64,000 nucleotides of DNA. It comes from Betaproteobacteria bacterium. GTDB taxonomy: Bacteria > Pseudomonadota > Gammaproteobacteria > Burkholderiales > Usitatibacteraceae. Positions within the stretch are counted from its first letter, which is position 1; the number at the start of each line of letters is the position of its first letter. The DNA lies in contig JADKJU010000002.1 of NCBI GenBank assembly GCA_016720855.1, positions 930,001-994,000 of the forward strand. Reading direction: 5' to 3'. The notes below the pieces were generated by a model. The model worked only from the letters and a program-made list of their open reading frames with translations. It was not told the origin of the DNA and did not search any database. Below are positions 17,676 to 35,428 of this stretch, piece after piece. The position numbers were made by a program, and so were the translations under genes.

Positions 17676-18212
17676 ATGACGACGATGCGCTGGTACGTCG
17701 TGCACGCCTACTCCGGCCAGGAGAAAAGCATCCAGGCGGCGCTGATCGACCGGATCAAGCGCTCCGGCATGGCCGACAAGTTCGGCCAGGTGCTCGTGCC
17801 TACGGAGGAAGTCGTGGAAATGAAGGGCGGCCAGAAGGCGCTGAGCGAGCGCCGCTTCTTCCCCGGCTACATCCTCGTCCAGATGGAGATGACGGACGAC
17901 ACCTGGCATCTCGTGAAGAGCACGCCGAAGGTGACCGGATTCATCGGCGGAACCGCGATGAAGCCCACGCCCATCACCGAGAAGGAAGTCGCGAACATCC
18001 TGCACCAGGTGCAGGAAGGCGTCGAGAAGCCCAAGCCGAAGGTGCTCTTCGAGGTGGGCGAATCGGTGCGCGTGACCGAGGGACCGTTCACCGACTTCAA
18101 CGGAAACGTCGAGGAAGTGAACTACGAGAAGAGCAAAATCCGGGTCTCCGTGCTGATCTTCGGGCGCGCGACTCCGGTAGAGCTGGATTTCGGACAGGTC
18201 GAGAAGGCCTGA
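17676..18212 (+). CDS. nusG: Transcription termination/antitermination factor NusG
   Basis: NusG binds the beta-prime clamp of RNA polymerase and links it to Rho or to the ribosome. The 178-residue protein has the NGN domain (RWYVVHAYSGQEK, then RRFFPGYILVQM) and the C-terminal KOW domain (VTEGPFTDFNGNVEEVNYEK). An MTTMRWYVV beginning leaves two possible ATG starts, at 17676 and 17685; the first is nearer the usual spacing after secE. Confidence 0.97.
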   Translation: MTTMRWYVVHAYSGQEKSIQAALIDRIKRSGMADKFGQVLVPTEEVVEMKGGQKALSERRFFPGYILVQMEMTDDTWHLVKSTPKVTGFIGGTAMKPTPITEKEVANILHQVQEGVEKPKPKVLFEVGESVRVTEGPFTDFNGNVEEVNYEKSKIRVSVLIFGRATPVELDFGQVEKA

Positions 18213-18220
18213 ACCATTTT

Positions 18221-18270
18221 CGCCGCGTCGTGAGGACGCGGCGTGCGGTGGCCGGGCGCGTTTCCCGGCC
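18221..18270 (+). other. Two hairpins in the nusG-rplK gap
   Basis: CGCCGCGTC at 18221-18229 pairs with GACGCGGCG at 18235-18243, and GGCCGGG near 18249 pairs with CCCGGCC ending at 18270. The 115-base gap is where the rplK operon leader lies, the place of L1 feedback control in E. coli. I cannot assign an L1 site with certainty. Confidence 0.35.
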
Positions 18271-18327
18271 GAACTGAACGGGGAGGGCGCGCAGCCTGGC
18301 GTCCGCTGGAACCCGGGGAGTGCCATC

Positions 18328-18759
18328 GTGGCAAAGAAGATCATCGGCTTCATCAAGCTGCAAGTGCCTGCGGGCAAGGCGAATCCCTCGCCGCCCATCG
18401 GCCCCGCGCTCGGCCAGCGCGGCCTGAACATCATGGAATTCTGCAAGGCCTTCAACGCCCAGACGCAGAAAGTCGAGCCGGGCCTCATGCTCCCGGTCGT
18501 GATCACGGCGTTCGCGGACAAGAGCTTCACCTTCATCATCAAGACGCCCCCGGCGCCGGTGCTGATCAAGAGGGCGCTCAAGCTCGAGAAGGGCAGCAGC
18601 AAGCCCCATTCGGAAAAGGTCGGCAAGCTCACCCGCGCGCAGGCCGAGGAAATCGCAAAAATGAAGATGCCCGATCTCACGGCTGCCGACCTCGACGCGG
18701 CCGTCCGCACGATCGCCGGCAGTGCCCGCAGCATGGGCGTCGAAGTGGAAGGAGTCTGA
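18328..18759 (+). CDS. rplK: 50S ribosomal protein L11
   Basis: L11 binds the GTPase-associated region of 23S rRNA and is needed for RelA activation. The 143-residue protein has the normal length, with the N-terminal KIIGFIKLQVPAGKANPSPP and IGPALGQRGLNIMEFC segments and an RNA-binding C-terminal half ending GSARSMGVEVEG. The start is GTG at 18328. rplA follows after two bases. Confidence 0.98.
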   Translation: MAKKIIGFIKLQVPAGKANPSPPIGPALGQRGLNIMEFCKAFNAQTQKVEPGLMLPVVITAFADKSFTFIIKTPPAPVLIKRALKLEKGSSKPHSEKVGKLTRAQAEEIAKMKMPDLTAADLDAAVRTIAGSARSMGVEVEGV

Positions 18760-18761
18760 CC

Positions 18762-19475
18762 ATGGCCAGCTCCAAGCGTGCCAAGTCCCTCAATGTCCTC
18801 GTGGATCGCACGAAGGCGTATTCGCTCGGCGATGCGCTCGACCTCGCCAAGAAGACGGCCACCGCCAAGTTCGACGAATCCATCGACGTCGCGGTGAACC
18901 TGGGCATCGATTCCAAGAAATCCGACCAGGTGGTGCGCGGCAGCGTCGTGCTCCCTCGTGGAACGGGCAAGACGGTGCGCGTCGCCGTGTTCGCACAGGG
19001 CGCGAACGTCGAGGCCGCCAAAGCTGCCGGGGCGGATGTGGTCGGCTTCGACGACCTCGCGGAGAGAATCAAGGGCGGATTCATGGATTTCGACGTCGTC
19101 ATCGCGACGCCGGACGCGATGAAGGTCGTCGGCCCTCTCGGCCAGGTGCTCGGCCCGCGCGGCCTCATGCCCAACCCGAAGGTCGGCACCGTGACTGCGA
19201 ACGTGACCGAGGCGGTGAAGAACGCCAAGGCCGGCCAGGTGCAGTACCGCGCCGACAAGGCGGGCATCGTGCAGTGCACGATCGGCCGCGCGTCCTTCCC
19301 CGTCGAGGCGCTGACCCAGAACTTCGAGGCGCTCCTCGGGGCGATCAACAAGTCGAAGCCCGCCGCCACGAAGGGCGTTTACGTGAGGAAAGTGTCCGTC
19401 TCCAGCACGATGGGAGTCGGTATCCGCGTGGATCAATCAACGCTGGCCGGCGCTTCTGCCGGCGCGGCGCAATAG
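18762..19475 (+). CDS. rplA: 50S ribosomal protein L1
   Basis: L1 forms the mobile stalk near the ribosomal E site, and in E. coli represses its own operon by binding mRNA. The 237-residue protein shows VVLPRGTGKTVRVAVFAQG, the GPRGLMPNPKVGTVT signature and YRADKAGIVQCTIG. Length and start match the family. A strong hairpin follows just after the stop. Confidence 0.98.
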   Translation: MASSKRAKSLNVLVDRTKAYSLGDALDLAKKTATAKFDESIDVAVNLGIDSKKSDQVVRGSVVLPRGTGKTVRVAVFAQGANVEAAKAAGADVVGFDDLAERIKGGFMDFDVVIATPDAMKVVGPLGQVLGPRGLMPNPKVGTVTANVTEAVKNAKAGQVQYRADKAGIVQCTIGRASFPVEALTQNFEALLGAINKSKPAATKGVYVRKVSVSSTMGVGIRVDQSTLAGASAGAAQ

Positions 19476-19482
19476 CTTTGGG

Positions 19483-19513
19483 CCGCTGCCGACCCCTCTG
19501 GGGCCGGCAGCGG
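19483..19513 (+). terminator. Hairpin between rplA and the L10 leader
   Basis: CCGCTGCCG and its complement CGGCAGCGG at 19505-19513 enclose an inner ACCCC/GGGGC stem. A single GTTATCC follows, so it is at best an attenuator separating rplKA from rplJL. Confidence 0.45.
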
Positions 19514-19521
19514 GTTATCCA

Positions 19522-19618
19522 AGACCGTAGGTGCCTCGCGGGGATCTCCAGCTTCGCTGGAGCGACCCGAAGACGAGGCTCAATGGAGGGGGCGGTTGAC
19601 CCCGAAGCCTACGCAGAT
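19522..19618 (+). ncRNA. L10-type ribosomal protein leader
   Basis: The 285-base gap before rplJ contains the elements of the L10 leader: GTAGG at 19528-19531 region pairing with CCTAC at 19608-19612, GCCTCG (19533-19538) pairing with CGAGGC (19574-19579), an inner CTCCAGC/GCTGGAG hairpin, and the hallmark GCCTACGCAGA end. In bacteria the L10-(L12)4 complex binds this RNA and represses rplJL translation. The remainder of the gap to 19750 shows no other clear element. Confidence 0.75.
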
Positions 19619-19760
19619 AGCGAACCCAAGACAGGATTCTCGCGCCCCACCGGGCGCAATCGGTCTCCTGACGAAAGGTCGCTATGGATGGTGCGGCGTT
19701 TTCCGGGCATCCCCAAAGGCCCGTGATGGCGATGCATCGATTAGCTGAAGGAGAATGACC

Positions 19761-20291
19761 TTGAGTCTGAATCTGGAAAGTAAGAAGGAAGTCGTGGCTG
19801 AGATCTCCGCCCGGCTGGTCAACGCGCAAGCCGTCGTGCTTGCCGAGTATCGCGGCCTGCCGGTCGAAAAGATCACGCAGCTTCGCGCGAGAGCGCGCGC
19901 TTCCGGCGTCTACCTTCGCGTGCTGAAGAACACCCTCGCGCGCCGCGCGGTCCAGGGAACGCCTTTCGAGAAGCTTGCCGACCAGATGGTCGGCCAGCTC
20001 GCCTACGGCATTTCCGTCGACCCCGTTGCTGCAGCAAAGGTGCTCCACGCCTACGCGAAGGAGAACGACAAGCTCGTCATCAAGGGCGGAGCGATGCCCA
20101 ACCAGCTGATGAGCGCAAAGGAGGTCGGCAGCCTCGCGATGCTCCCGGGTCGCGAGGAACTCCTCGCGATGCTCATGGGAACGATGCTGGCGCCGGCAAC
20201 CAAGTTCGTCCAGACGCTGAATGAAGTGCCGGGCAAGTTCGTCAGGACCCTCGCCGCGGTTCGCGACCAGCGCGAAAAGCAGGCAGCCTGA
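19761..20291 (+). CDS. rplJ: 50S ribosomal protein L10
   Basis: L10 anchors L7/L12 dimers to the ribosome. The product has 176 residues from the TTG at 19761 (SLNLESKKEVVAEIS). An ATG at 19755 would add two residues, but the GGAG ribosome site at 19750-19753 lies one base from that ATG and seven bases from the TTG; family members also begin MSLN. I therefore prefer the TTG. AVVLAEYRGLPVEKITQLR and VLKNTLARRAV are the rRNA-binding segments; the C-terminal helix binds L7/L12. Confidence 0.95.
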   Translation: MSLNLESKKEVVAEISARLVNAQAVVLAEYRGLPVEKITQLRARARASGVYLRVLKNTLARRAVQGTPFEKLADQMVGQLAYGISVDPVAAAKVLHAYAKENDKLVIKGGAMPNQLMSAKEVGSLAMLPGREELLAMLMGTMLAPATKFVQTLNEVPGKFVRTLAAVRDQREKQAA

Positions 20292-20343
20292 GCGCCCAAG
20301 ACCCCATTGAACGACAACTGAACCAAGTACAGGAGAACGAAAC

Positions 20344-20724
20344 ATGGCTATCGCCAAGCAGGAAATCCTCGAAGCAATCTCCAGCATGACCGTCCTCGAG
20401 CTCTCGCAGCTCATCAAGGACATGGAAGAGAAGTTCGGCGTGTCCGCCGCCGCCGCCACTGTCGCCGTTGCCGCACCCGCGGCGGGCGGCGCCGCCGCTG
20501 CAGCGGAGGAGCAGACCGAGTTCACCGTGATTCTCCTCGCCGCTGGCGAGAACAAGGTGAACACGATCAAGGCGGTGCGCGAAGTGACGGGCCTGGGCCT
20601 GAAGGAAGCCAAGGACCTCGTCGACGGCGCGCCGAAGCCGGTGAAGGAAGCCGTCAACAAGGCCGAAGCCGAAACGGTCAAGAAGAAGCTGGAAGAAGCC
20701 GGCGCCAAGGTCGAGGTGAAGTAG
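20344..20724 (+). CDS. rplL: 50S ribosomal protein L7/L12
   Basis: L7/L12 is the multi-copy stalk protein that recruits translational GTPases. The 126-residue protein has an N-terminal dimerisation domain (MTVLELSQLIKDMEEKFGVS), an Ala-rich hinge at about residues 37-55 and the globular C-terminal domain (KVNTIKAVREVTGLGLKEAK, then LVDGAPKPVKE). Its AGGAGAACGAAAC leader gives a strong ribosome-binding site, in line with its high copy number. Confidence 0.98.
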   Translation: MAIAKQEILEAISSMTVLELSQLIKDMEEKFGVSAAAATVAVAAPAAGGAAAAAEEQTEFTVILLAAGENKVNTIKAVREVTGLGLKEAKDLVDGAPKPVKEAVNKAEAETVKKKLEEAGAKVEVK

Positions 20725-20747
20725 GCGCAGTTTGCGGGATGTCTGCT

Positions 20748-20829
20748 GGCGTTGAGCGGCGCCGCCTCGGCGGTGTCCGCTCCAACGCCATCCCAGATGT
20801 CAAATCTAAGCCCTGACGGGCTTCGATTT
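20748..20829 (+). other. Processing/attenuation hairpins between rplL and rpoB
   Basis: The 255-base gap contains a long stem, GGCGTTGAGCGG (20748-20759) with CCGCTCCAACGCC (20777-20789) around an inner GC-rich stem, and a second hairpin at 20802-20829 (AAATC...AAGCCC TGAC GGGCTT...GATTT). In E. coli this gap holds a partial terminator and an RNase III site that lower rpoBC expression relative to rplJL. The position and structures fit, but no T-run is present. The rest of the gap, 20830-20979, shows only GC-rich short repeats. Confidence 0.5.
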
Positions 20830-20979
20830 GCCTTCTGAAGCGACTGCAGGAGGCAAGGTTTGGTCGGGCCGCATCCCGTGCGGCTGTCCGCCAGCGGCTG
20901 GTAGGGGCCAGCCACCAGGCCATGAGCACCAGTCGGGTGCAACGGGCGCGCACGCGCCCGCGGGATTCACGGAGCCATC

Positions 20980-25059
<4,080 letters not shown>

Positions 25060-25114
25060 CCGGGAAACACCCAATCAAGCGCGTCCAAGCAGCGAACGCC
25101 CCAGGAGAAATCGG

Positions 25115-29308
<4,194 letters not shown>

Positions 29309-29312
<4 letters not shown>

Positions 29313-29337
29313 CTGAAATGACCTAAACCCCTAAACT
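29309..29337 (+). promoter_or_regulatory. Probable str operon promoter overlapping the rpoC stop
   Basis: TTGACT at 29309-29314 covers the rpoC stop codon, and TAAACT at 29332-29337 follows after a 17-base spacer. It lies about 90 bases upstream of rpsL and would drive rpsL-rpsG-fusA-tufA. Confidence 0.55.
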
Positions 29338-29348
29338 TGAGAGCTTTT

Positions 29349-29381
29349 TTCCGCCGCCTTTTTCCATTTGGGGCGGCGGAA
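29349..29381 (+). other. Inverted repeat in the rpsL leader
   Basis: TTCCGCCGCC at 29349-29358 pairs with GGCGGCGGAA at 29372-29381 across a 13-base loop rich in T. The structure has no T-run after it on the plus strand, so it is more likely a leader hairpin or the residual rpoC 3' structure than a clean terminator. Confidence 0.4.
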
Positions 29382-29426
29382 CCGGGCTCCCGGTAGGGGG
29401 CCCGAACGACCATCGGACGAAAAAAC

Positions 29427-29804
29427 ATGCCCACGATCAATCAGTTGCTTCGCAAGCCGCGCCAGAAGGCCGTCACCAAGAGCAAGGTGCCCGCCCTCGG
29501 CGGCAGCCCCCAGAAGCGGGGCGTGTGCACCCGCGTCTACACCACCACCCCGAAGAAGCCGAACTCGGCGCTGCGGAAAGTCGCCAAGGTGCGCCTGACC
29601 AACGGCTACGAGGTCATCAGCTACATCGGTGGCGAAGGGCACAACCTCCAGGAACACTCGGTGGTGCTCATCCGCGGGGGCCGCGTAAAGGACCTTCCGG
29701 GCGTGCGTTACCACATGGTTCGCGGCAGCCTCGACACCGCCGGGGTGAAGGACCGCAAGCAGTCGCGCTCGAAGTACGGCACCAAGCGGCCGAAGGCCGC
29801 GTAG
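29427..29804 (+). CDS. rpsL: 30S ribosomal protein S12
   Basis: S12 lies at the decoding centre. The 125-residue protein is of normal length, with TTTPKKPNSALRKVAKV carrying the lysines whose change gives streptomycin resistance, and GRVKDLPGVRYHMVRG carrying the second such site. Both are wild type, predicting a streptomycin-sensitive ribosome. It is the first gene of the str operon. Confidence 0.98.
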   Translation: MPTINQLLRKPRQKAVTKSKVPALGGSPQKRGVCTRVYTTTPKKPNSALRKVAKVRLTNGYEVISYIGGEGHNLQEHSVVLIRGGRVKDLPGVRYHMVRGSLDTAGVKDRKQSRSKYGTKRPKAA

Positions 29805-29861
29805 CCCCAGGCAACTGGCCGGAAGTCGCCAGACATACATTTACTGAACGGATAAAGACCT

Positions 29862-30332
29862 ATGCCCCGCCGCAGAGAAGTCCCCAAGCGCGAGATCCTG
29901 CCGGATCCCAAGTTCAAGAGCGAGGAAGTCGCGAAGTTCATCAACGTGCTGATGACCCGCGGCAAGAAGAGCGTTGCCGAGCGGATCATGTACGGCGCCC
30001 TCGACCAGATCGCGAAGAAGTCGGGCAAGGATCCCTTCGAGGTCTTCGGCGCGGCGATCAGCAACGTGAAGCCGATGGTGGAAGTGAAGAGCCGGCGCGT
30101 CGGCGGCGCGAACTACCAGGTGCCGGTCGAGGTTCGCCCGGTCCGCCGCACCGCGCTCGCCATGCGCTGGCTGCGCGAGGCCGCCCGCAAGCGCGGCGAG
30201 AAGAGCATGGGCCAGCGGCTCGCCAACGAGCTCCTCGAGGCCGCGGAAGGCCGTGGCGGCGCCGTGAAGAAGCGCGAGGAAGTTCACCGCATGGCCGAGG
30301 CCAACAAGGCCTTCGCCCACTACCGCTTCTAG
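29862..30332 (+). CDS. rpsG: 30S ribosomal protein S7
   Basis: S7 starts assembly of the 3' major domain of 16S rRNA and, in E. coli, represses the str operon by binding the rpsL-rpsG spacer. The 156-residue protein shows RREVPKREILPDPKF, FINVLMTRGKKSVAERIMYG and ANYQVPVEVRPVRRTALAMR. The spacer here is 57 bases, too short for me to see a conserved S7 site. Confidence 0.98.
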   Translation: MPRRREVPKREILPDPKFKSEEVAKFINVLMTRGKKSVAERIMYGALDQIAKKSGKDPFEVFGAAISNVKPMVEVKSRRVGGANYQVPVEVRPVRRTALAMRWLREAARKRGEKSMGQRLANELLEAAEGRGGAVKKREEVHRMAEANKAFAHYRF

Positions 30333-30398
30333 CCGAAGCGAAACCCGCCGCGAGCCGCCAACCAGGTTCGGCGGCACGAAACGAAAGTAGAGCAAACC

Positions 30399-32504
30399 GT
30401 GGCCCGCAAGACCCCCATCGACCGCTACCGCAACATCGGCATCTCGGCGCACATCGACGCCGGCAAGACCACGACCACGGAGCGGATCCTTTTCTACACG
30501 GGCGTCTCGCACAAGATGGGCGAGGTCCACGATGGCGCGACCGTCATGGACTGGATGGAGCAGGAGCGCGAACGCGGCATCACGATCACCTCGGCCGCGA
30601 CGACCTGCTTCTGGAAGGGGATGGACGGCAATCTTCCGGAGCACCGCGTCAACATCATCGACACGCCTGGCCACGTCGACTTCACGATCGAGGTCGAGCG
30701 CTCCATGCGCGTGCTCGATGGTGCTTGCATGGTCTATTGCGCGGTTGGCGGCGTTCAGCCCCAGTCCGAGACGGTATGGCGGCAGGCCAACAAGTACGGC
30801 GTGCCGCGCCTCGCCTTCGTCAACAAGATGGACCGCACCGGCGCCAACTTCTTCAAGGTCTACGACCAGATGAAGTCGCGCCTCAAGGCGAACCCCGTCC
30901 CGGTCCAGATTCCCATCGGCGCCGAGGACAAGTTCGAGGGCGTGGTCGACCTCATCCGCATGAAGGCGATCTACTGGGACGAGGCCTCCCAGGGCATGAA
31001 GTTCGACCTGCGCGAGATCCCGGCCGACCTCGTCGAGACCGCCAAGGAATGGCGCGAGAAGATGGTCGAGAGCGCCGCCGAGGCCAGCGAAGAGCTCATG
31101 AACAAGTACCTCGAGTCGGGCAGCCTCACGGAAGCCGAAGTCAAGCTCGGCATCCGCACGCGCACGATCGCGAGCGAGATCGTGCCGATGATGTGCGGCT
31201 CGGCGTTCAAGAACAAGGGCGTGCAGGCCATGCTCGACGGCGTGATCGACTACATGCCCGCGCCAACGGATATCCCGCCGGTGACGGGCGAGCTCGAGAA
31301 CGGCGAGCCGACCGAGCGGCGCGCTGCGGACGACGAGCCCTTCTCGGGCCTCGCATTCAAGATCATGACCGACCCGTTCGTCGGTCAGCTCATCTTCTTC
31401 CGCGTCTACTCCGGCGTCATCAATTCCGGCGACACGATCTACAACCCGATCAAGCACAAGAAGGAGCGCATCGGCCGGATCCTGCAGATGCACGCCAACC
31501 AGCGCGAGGAAATCAAGGAAGTCCGCGCGGGCGACATCGCCGCCGCGGTCGGCCTGCGGGAGGCGACGACGGGCGACACGCTCTGCAACCCCGACAAGAT
31601 CATCATCCTGGAGCGCATGGTGTTCCCGGAACCCGTGATCTCGCAGGCCGTGGAGCCGAAGACCAAGGCGGACCAGGAAAAGATGGGCATCGCCCTCAAC
31701 CGCCTGGCCCAGGAAGACCCGTCGTTCCGCGTCCACACCGACGAGGAAAGCGGCCAGACGATCATCGCCGGCATGGGCGAGCTCCACCTCGAGATCATCG
31801 TGGACCGCATGCGGCGCGAGTTCGGCGTCGAGGCGAGCGTGGGCAAGCCCCAGGTCGCCTACCGCGAGACGATCCGCAAGGTGGTCGACTCGGTCGAGGG
31901 CAAGTTCATCAAGCAGTCGGGCGGCCGCGGCCAGTACGGCCACGTCGTGCTCAAGGTGGAGCCCCAGGAAGCCGGCAAGGGCTTCGAGTTCGTCGACGCC
32001 ATCAAGGGCGGCGCCGTGCCGCGCGAATTCATTCCCGCGGTGGAAAAGGGCCTGCGCGAGACGCTGCCGGCTGGCGTGCTGGCCGGATACCCCGTCGTGG
32101 ACGTGAAGGTGACGCTGCACTACGGCTCGTACCACGAGGTCGATTCGAACGAGAACGCCTTCAAGATGGCCGCCTCCATCGGCTTCAAGGAGGGCATGCG
32201 CCGGGCGAACCCGGTGCTGCTCGAACCGATGATGGCCGTGGAGGTCGAGACTCCCGAGGAATACGCCGGCTCGGTAATGGGGGATCTTGCGTCCCGCCGC
32301 GGCCATCTGCAGGGCATGGACGACATTCCCGGCGGCGGGAAGGTGATCAAGGCCGAGGTGCCGCTGTCGGAGATGTTCGGCTACTCGACGAGCCTGCGCT
32401 CGGCGACCCAGGGCCGCGCCACCTACACCATGGAATTCAAGCACTACTCCGAGGCGCCGAAGAACGTCGCCGAAGCGATCATCAACCAGAAAGCTGCAGC
32501 CTGA
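30399..32504 (+). CDS. fusA: Elongation factor G
   Basis: EF-G moves tRNAs and mRNA through the ribosome and, with RRF, recycles it. The 701-residue GTPase has AHIDAGKTTTTERIL, the RGITITSAATT switch, DTPGHVDFTIEVERSMRVLD in part as DTPGHVDF, and NKMDRTGANF, followed by the four further domains; FIKQSGGRGQYGHVVL marks domain IV. The start is GTG at 30399. The size is the usual length for proteobacterial EF-G1. Confidence 0.98.
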   Translation: MARKTPIDRYRNIGISAHIDAGKTTTTERILFYTGVSHKMGEVHDGATVMDWMEQERERGITITSAATTCFWKGMDGNLPEHRVNIIDTPGHVDFTIEVERSMRVLDGACMVYCAVGGVQPQSETVWRQANKYGVPRLAFVNKMDRTGANFFKVYDQMKSRLKANPVPVQIPIGAEDKFEGVVDLIRMKAIYWDEASQGMKFDLREIPADLVETAKEWREKMVESAAEASEELMNKYLESGSLTEAEVKLGIRTRTIASEIVPMMCGSAFKNKGVQAMLDGVIDYMPAPTDIPPVTGELENGEPTERRAADDEPFSGLAFKIMTDPFVGQLIFFRVYSGVINSGDTIYNPIKHKKERIGRILQMHANQREEIKEVRAGDIAAAVGLREATTGDTLCNPDKIIILERMVFPEPVISQAVEPKTKADQEKMGIALNRLAQEDPSFRVHTDEESGQTIIAGMGELHLEIIVDRMRREFGVEASVGKPQVAYRETIRKVVDSVEGKFIKQSGGRGQYGHVVLKVEPQEAGKGFEFVDAIKGGAVPREFIPAVEKGLRETLPAGVLAGYPVVDVKVTLHYGSYHEVDSNENAFKMAASIGFKEGMRRANPVLLEPMMAVEVETPEEYAGSVMGDLASRRGHLQGMDDIPGGGKVIKAEVPLSEMFGYSTSLRSATQGRATYTMEFKHYSEAPKNVAEAIINQKAAA

Positions 32505-32522
32505 TATTCACGAGGAATCGAA

Positions 32523-33713
<1,191 letters not shown>

Positions 33714-33717
33714 GACC

Positions 33718-34038
33718 ATGGCCCAGAATCCCGGCAAGCAGAAGATCCGCATCCGCCTCAAGGCGTTCGACTACAAGCTGATCGACCAGTCGGCGCAGGA
33801 AATCGTGGAAACCGCCAAGCGCACGGGTGCGGTCGTGAAAGGGCCGGTGCCGATGCCCACCCGCATCGAGCGCTTCGACGTCCTGCGCTCGCCGCACAAG
33901 AACAAGACGTCGCGTGACCAGTTCGAGATCCGCACGCACCTGCGCCTGATGGACATCATCGATCCGACCGACAAGACGGTCGATGCACTCATGAAACTCG
34001 ACCTGCCGGCCGGGGTCGACGTGGAGATCAAGCTGTAG
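33718..34038 (+). CDS. rpsJ: 30S ribosomal protein S10
   Basis: S10 is a 30S head protein that also binds NusB in antitermination. The 106-residue protein begins with a short extra stretch (MAQNPGKQ) before the conserved KIRIRLKAFDYKLIDQSA; the family norm is about 103. The ATG at 33718 follows tufA by four bases; no S10 leader of the E. coli type can fit in this space. Confidence 0.97.
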   Translation: MAQNPGKQKIRIRLKAFDYKLIDQSAQEIVETAKRTGAVVKGPVPMPTRIERFDVLRSPHKNKTSRDQFEIRTHLRLMDIIDPTDKTVDALMKLDLPAGVDVEIKL

Positions 34039-34148
34039 CGAATGGATGGACCGTCCCGGCAGCCGCCCGGACGGAAGGTGAATGGCCGGCCAATTGCAGC
34101 TGGCACCCGCGGGGAATCCGGCGGGCGAACAAGAAGAAAGGAAAGAAG

Positions 34149-34808
34149 ATGAGTCTCGGACTCGTCGGCCGGAAGGTCGGCATGATGCGCATCTTCAACG
34201 AGGACGGCAGCAGCGTCCCCGTGACGGTGCTCGATTGCGCGGGCAACCGCGTCACCCAGATCAAGACCGCCGATGGCGACGGCTATTGCGCCATACAGGT
34301 GGCGTTCGGCAAGCGTCGCGCATCGCGCGTGACCAAGGCCATGGCCGGCCACTTCGCCAAGGCCGGGGTCGAGGCAGGCAGTGTCCTCAGCGAATTCCGC
34401 GTCTCTCCCGAGGCTCTCGCCGAGCTTGCGGTGGGCGCCGAGCTCAAGGTGGACATGTTCCAGGTCGGCCAGAAAGTCGACGTCACCGGGACTTCCATCG
34501 GCAAGGGGTACGCGGGCGTCATCAAGCGCTACCACTTCTCGTCGAACCGCGCGTCGCACGGCAACTCGCGGTCGCACAACAGCCCCGGTTCGATCGGCAT
34601 GGCGCAGGATCCCGGCCGCGTCTTCCCGGGCAAGCGCATGGCCGGCCACCTCGGCAACGTTCAGCGCACGGTCCAGTTGCTCGAAGTGGCCCGCGTGGAT
34701 GCCGAGCGCGGCCTCGTCATGGTGAGGGGATCGGTGCCCGGCGCGAAGAACGGCAGCGTGGTGCTGCTTCCCAGCGTGAAAGCCAAGGCGCCGAAGGGAG
34801 GCAAGTGA
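34149..34808 (+). CDS. rplC: 50S ribosomal protein L3
   Basis: L3 lies near the peptidyl-transferase centre. The 219-residue protein shows LVGRKVGMMRIF at the start, the long extension with SHGNSRSHNSPGSIG and GKRMAGHLGN, and a C-terminal GAKNGSVVLL segment. The Gln normally methylated by PrmB in E. coli lies in this extension; here the local motif reads AQDPGRVF. A 110-base gap upstream holds a short CCGTCC/GGACGG hairpin and a GAAAGGAAAGAAG ribosome-binding stretch. Confidence 0.97.
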   Translation: MSLGLVGRKVGMMRIFNEDGSSVPVTVLDCAGNRVTQIKTADGDGYCAIQVAFGKRRASRVTKAMAGHFAKAGVEAGSVLSEFRVSPEALAELAVGAELKVDMFQVGQKVDVTGTSIGKGYAGVIKRYHFSSNRASHGNSRSHNSPGSIGMAQDPGRVFPGKRMAGHLGNVQRTVQLLEVARVDAERGLVMVRGSVPGAKNGSVVLLPSVKAKAPKGGK

Positions 34809-35428
34809 TGGAACTCAAGGTCATCAACGAAAGGGGCGAGGCTCTCGCCCCAGTGGCCGCCTCCGAGGCCCTGTTCGGACGCGCATACAACGAGGCCCTG
34901 GTCCACCAGATCGTGGTCGCATACCAGGCCAACGGCCGCGCGGGAACGCGCGCGCAACTGGACCGCGGAAACGTCAAGCACTCGACGAAGAAGCCGTGGC
35001 GCCAGAAGGGCACCGGCCGCGCCCGCTCGGGCATGACGTCGAGCCCGCTGTGGCGCGGCGGCGGGAAGATCTTCCCGTCCTCGCCCGAAGAGAACTTCAC
35101 GCACAAGGTCAACCGCAAGATGTATCGAGCGGGCATGGCTTCGATCCTGTCGCAGCTCGTCCGCGAGGAACGCCTTTCGGTGGTCGACGCACTCACGGTC
35201 GACCAGCCCAAGACGAAGCTGCTCACTCAGAAACTCAAGGCGATGGGGCTCTCCGAGGTGCTGATCATCACCGACCAGCCGGACGAGAACCTCTACCTCT
35301 CCTCGCGCAACCTGCCCAATGTGCTGGTTCTCGAGGCGCGCCATGCCGATCCGGTGAACCTCGTGCGCTTCCCCAAGGTCCTGCTTACCCGCGGCGCGGT
35401 CAAGCATTTCGAGGAGGCGCTCGCATGA
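34808..35428 (+). CDS. rplD: 50S ribosomal protein L4
   Basis: L4 lines the exit tunnel and, in E. coli, represses its own S10 operon. The 206-residue protein has the tunnel loop KPWRQKGTGRARSGMTSSPLW-like segment (in part KKPWRQKGTGRARSG) and a C-terminal fold with VLVLEARHADPVNL. The start shares one base with the rplC stop. Erythromycin-related residues in the loop appear wild type. Confidence 0.97.
   Translation: MELKVINERGEALAPVAASEALFGRAYNEALVHQIVVAYQANGRAGTRAQLDRGNVKHSTKKPWRQKGTGRARSGMTSSPLWRGGGKIFPSSPEENFTHKVNRKMYRAGMASILSQLVREERLSVVDALTVDQPKTKLLTQKLKAMGLSEVLIITDQPDENLYLSSRNLPNVLVLEARHADPVNLVRFPKVLLTRGAVKHFEEALA

Noticed and set aside
19755..19760. ATG at 19755 as the start of rplJ.
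   Set aside because: The ribosome site ends only one base before it; the TTG six bases later has proper spacing and gives the family N-terminus.
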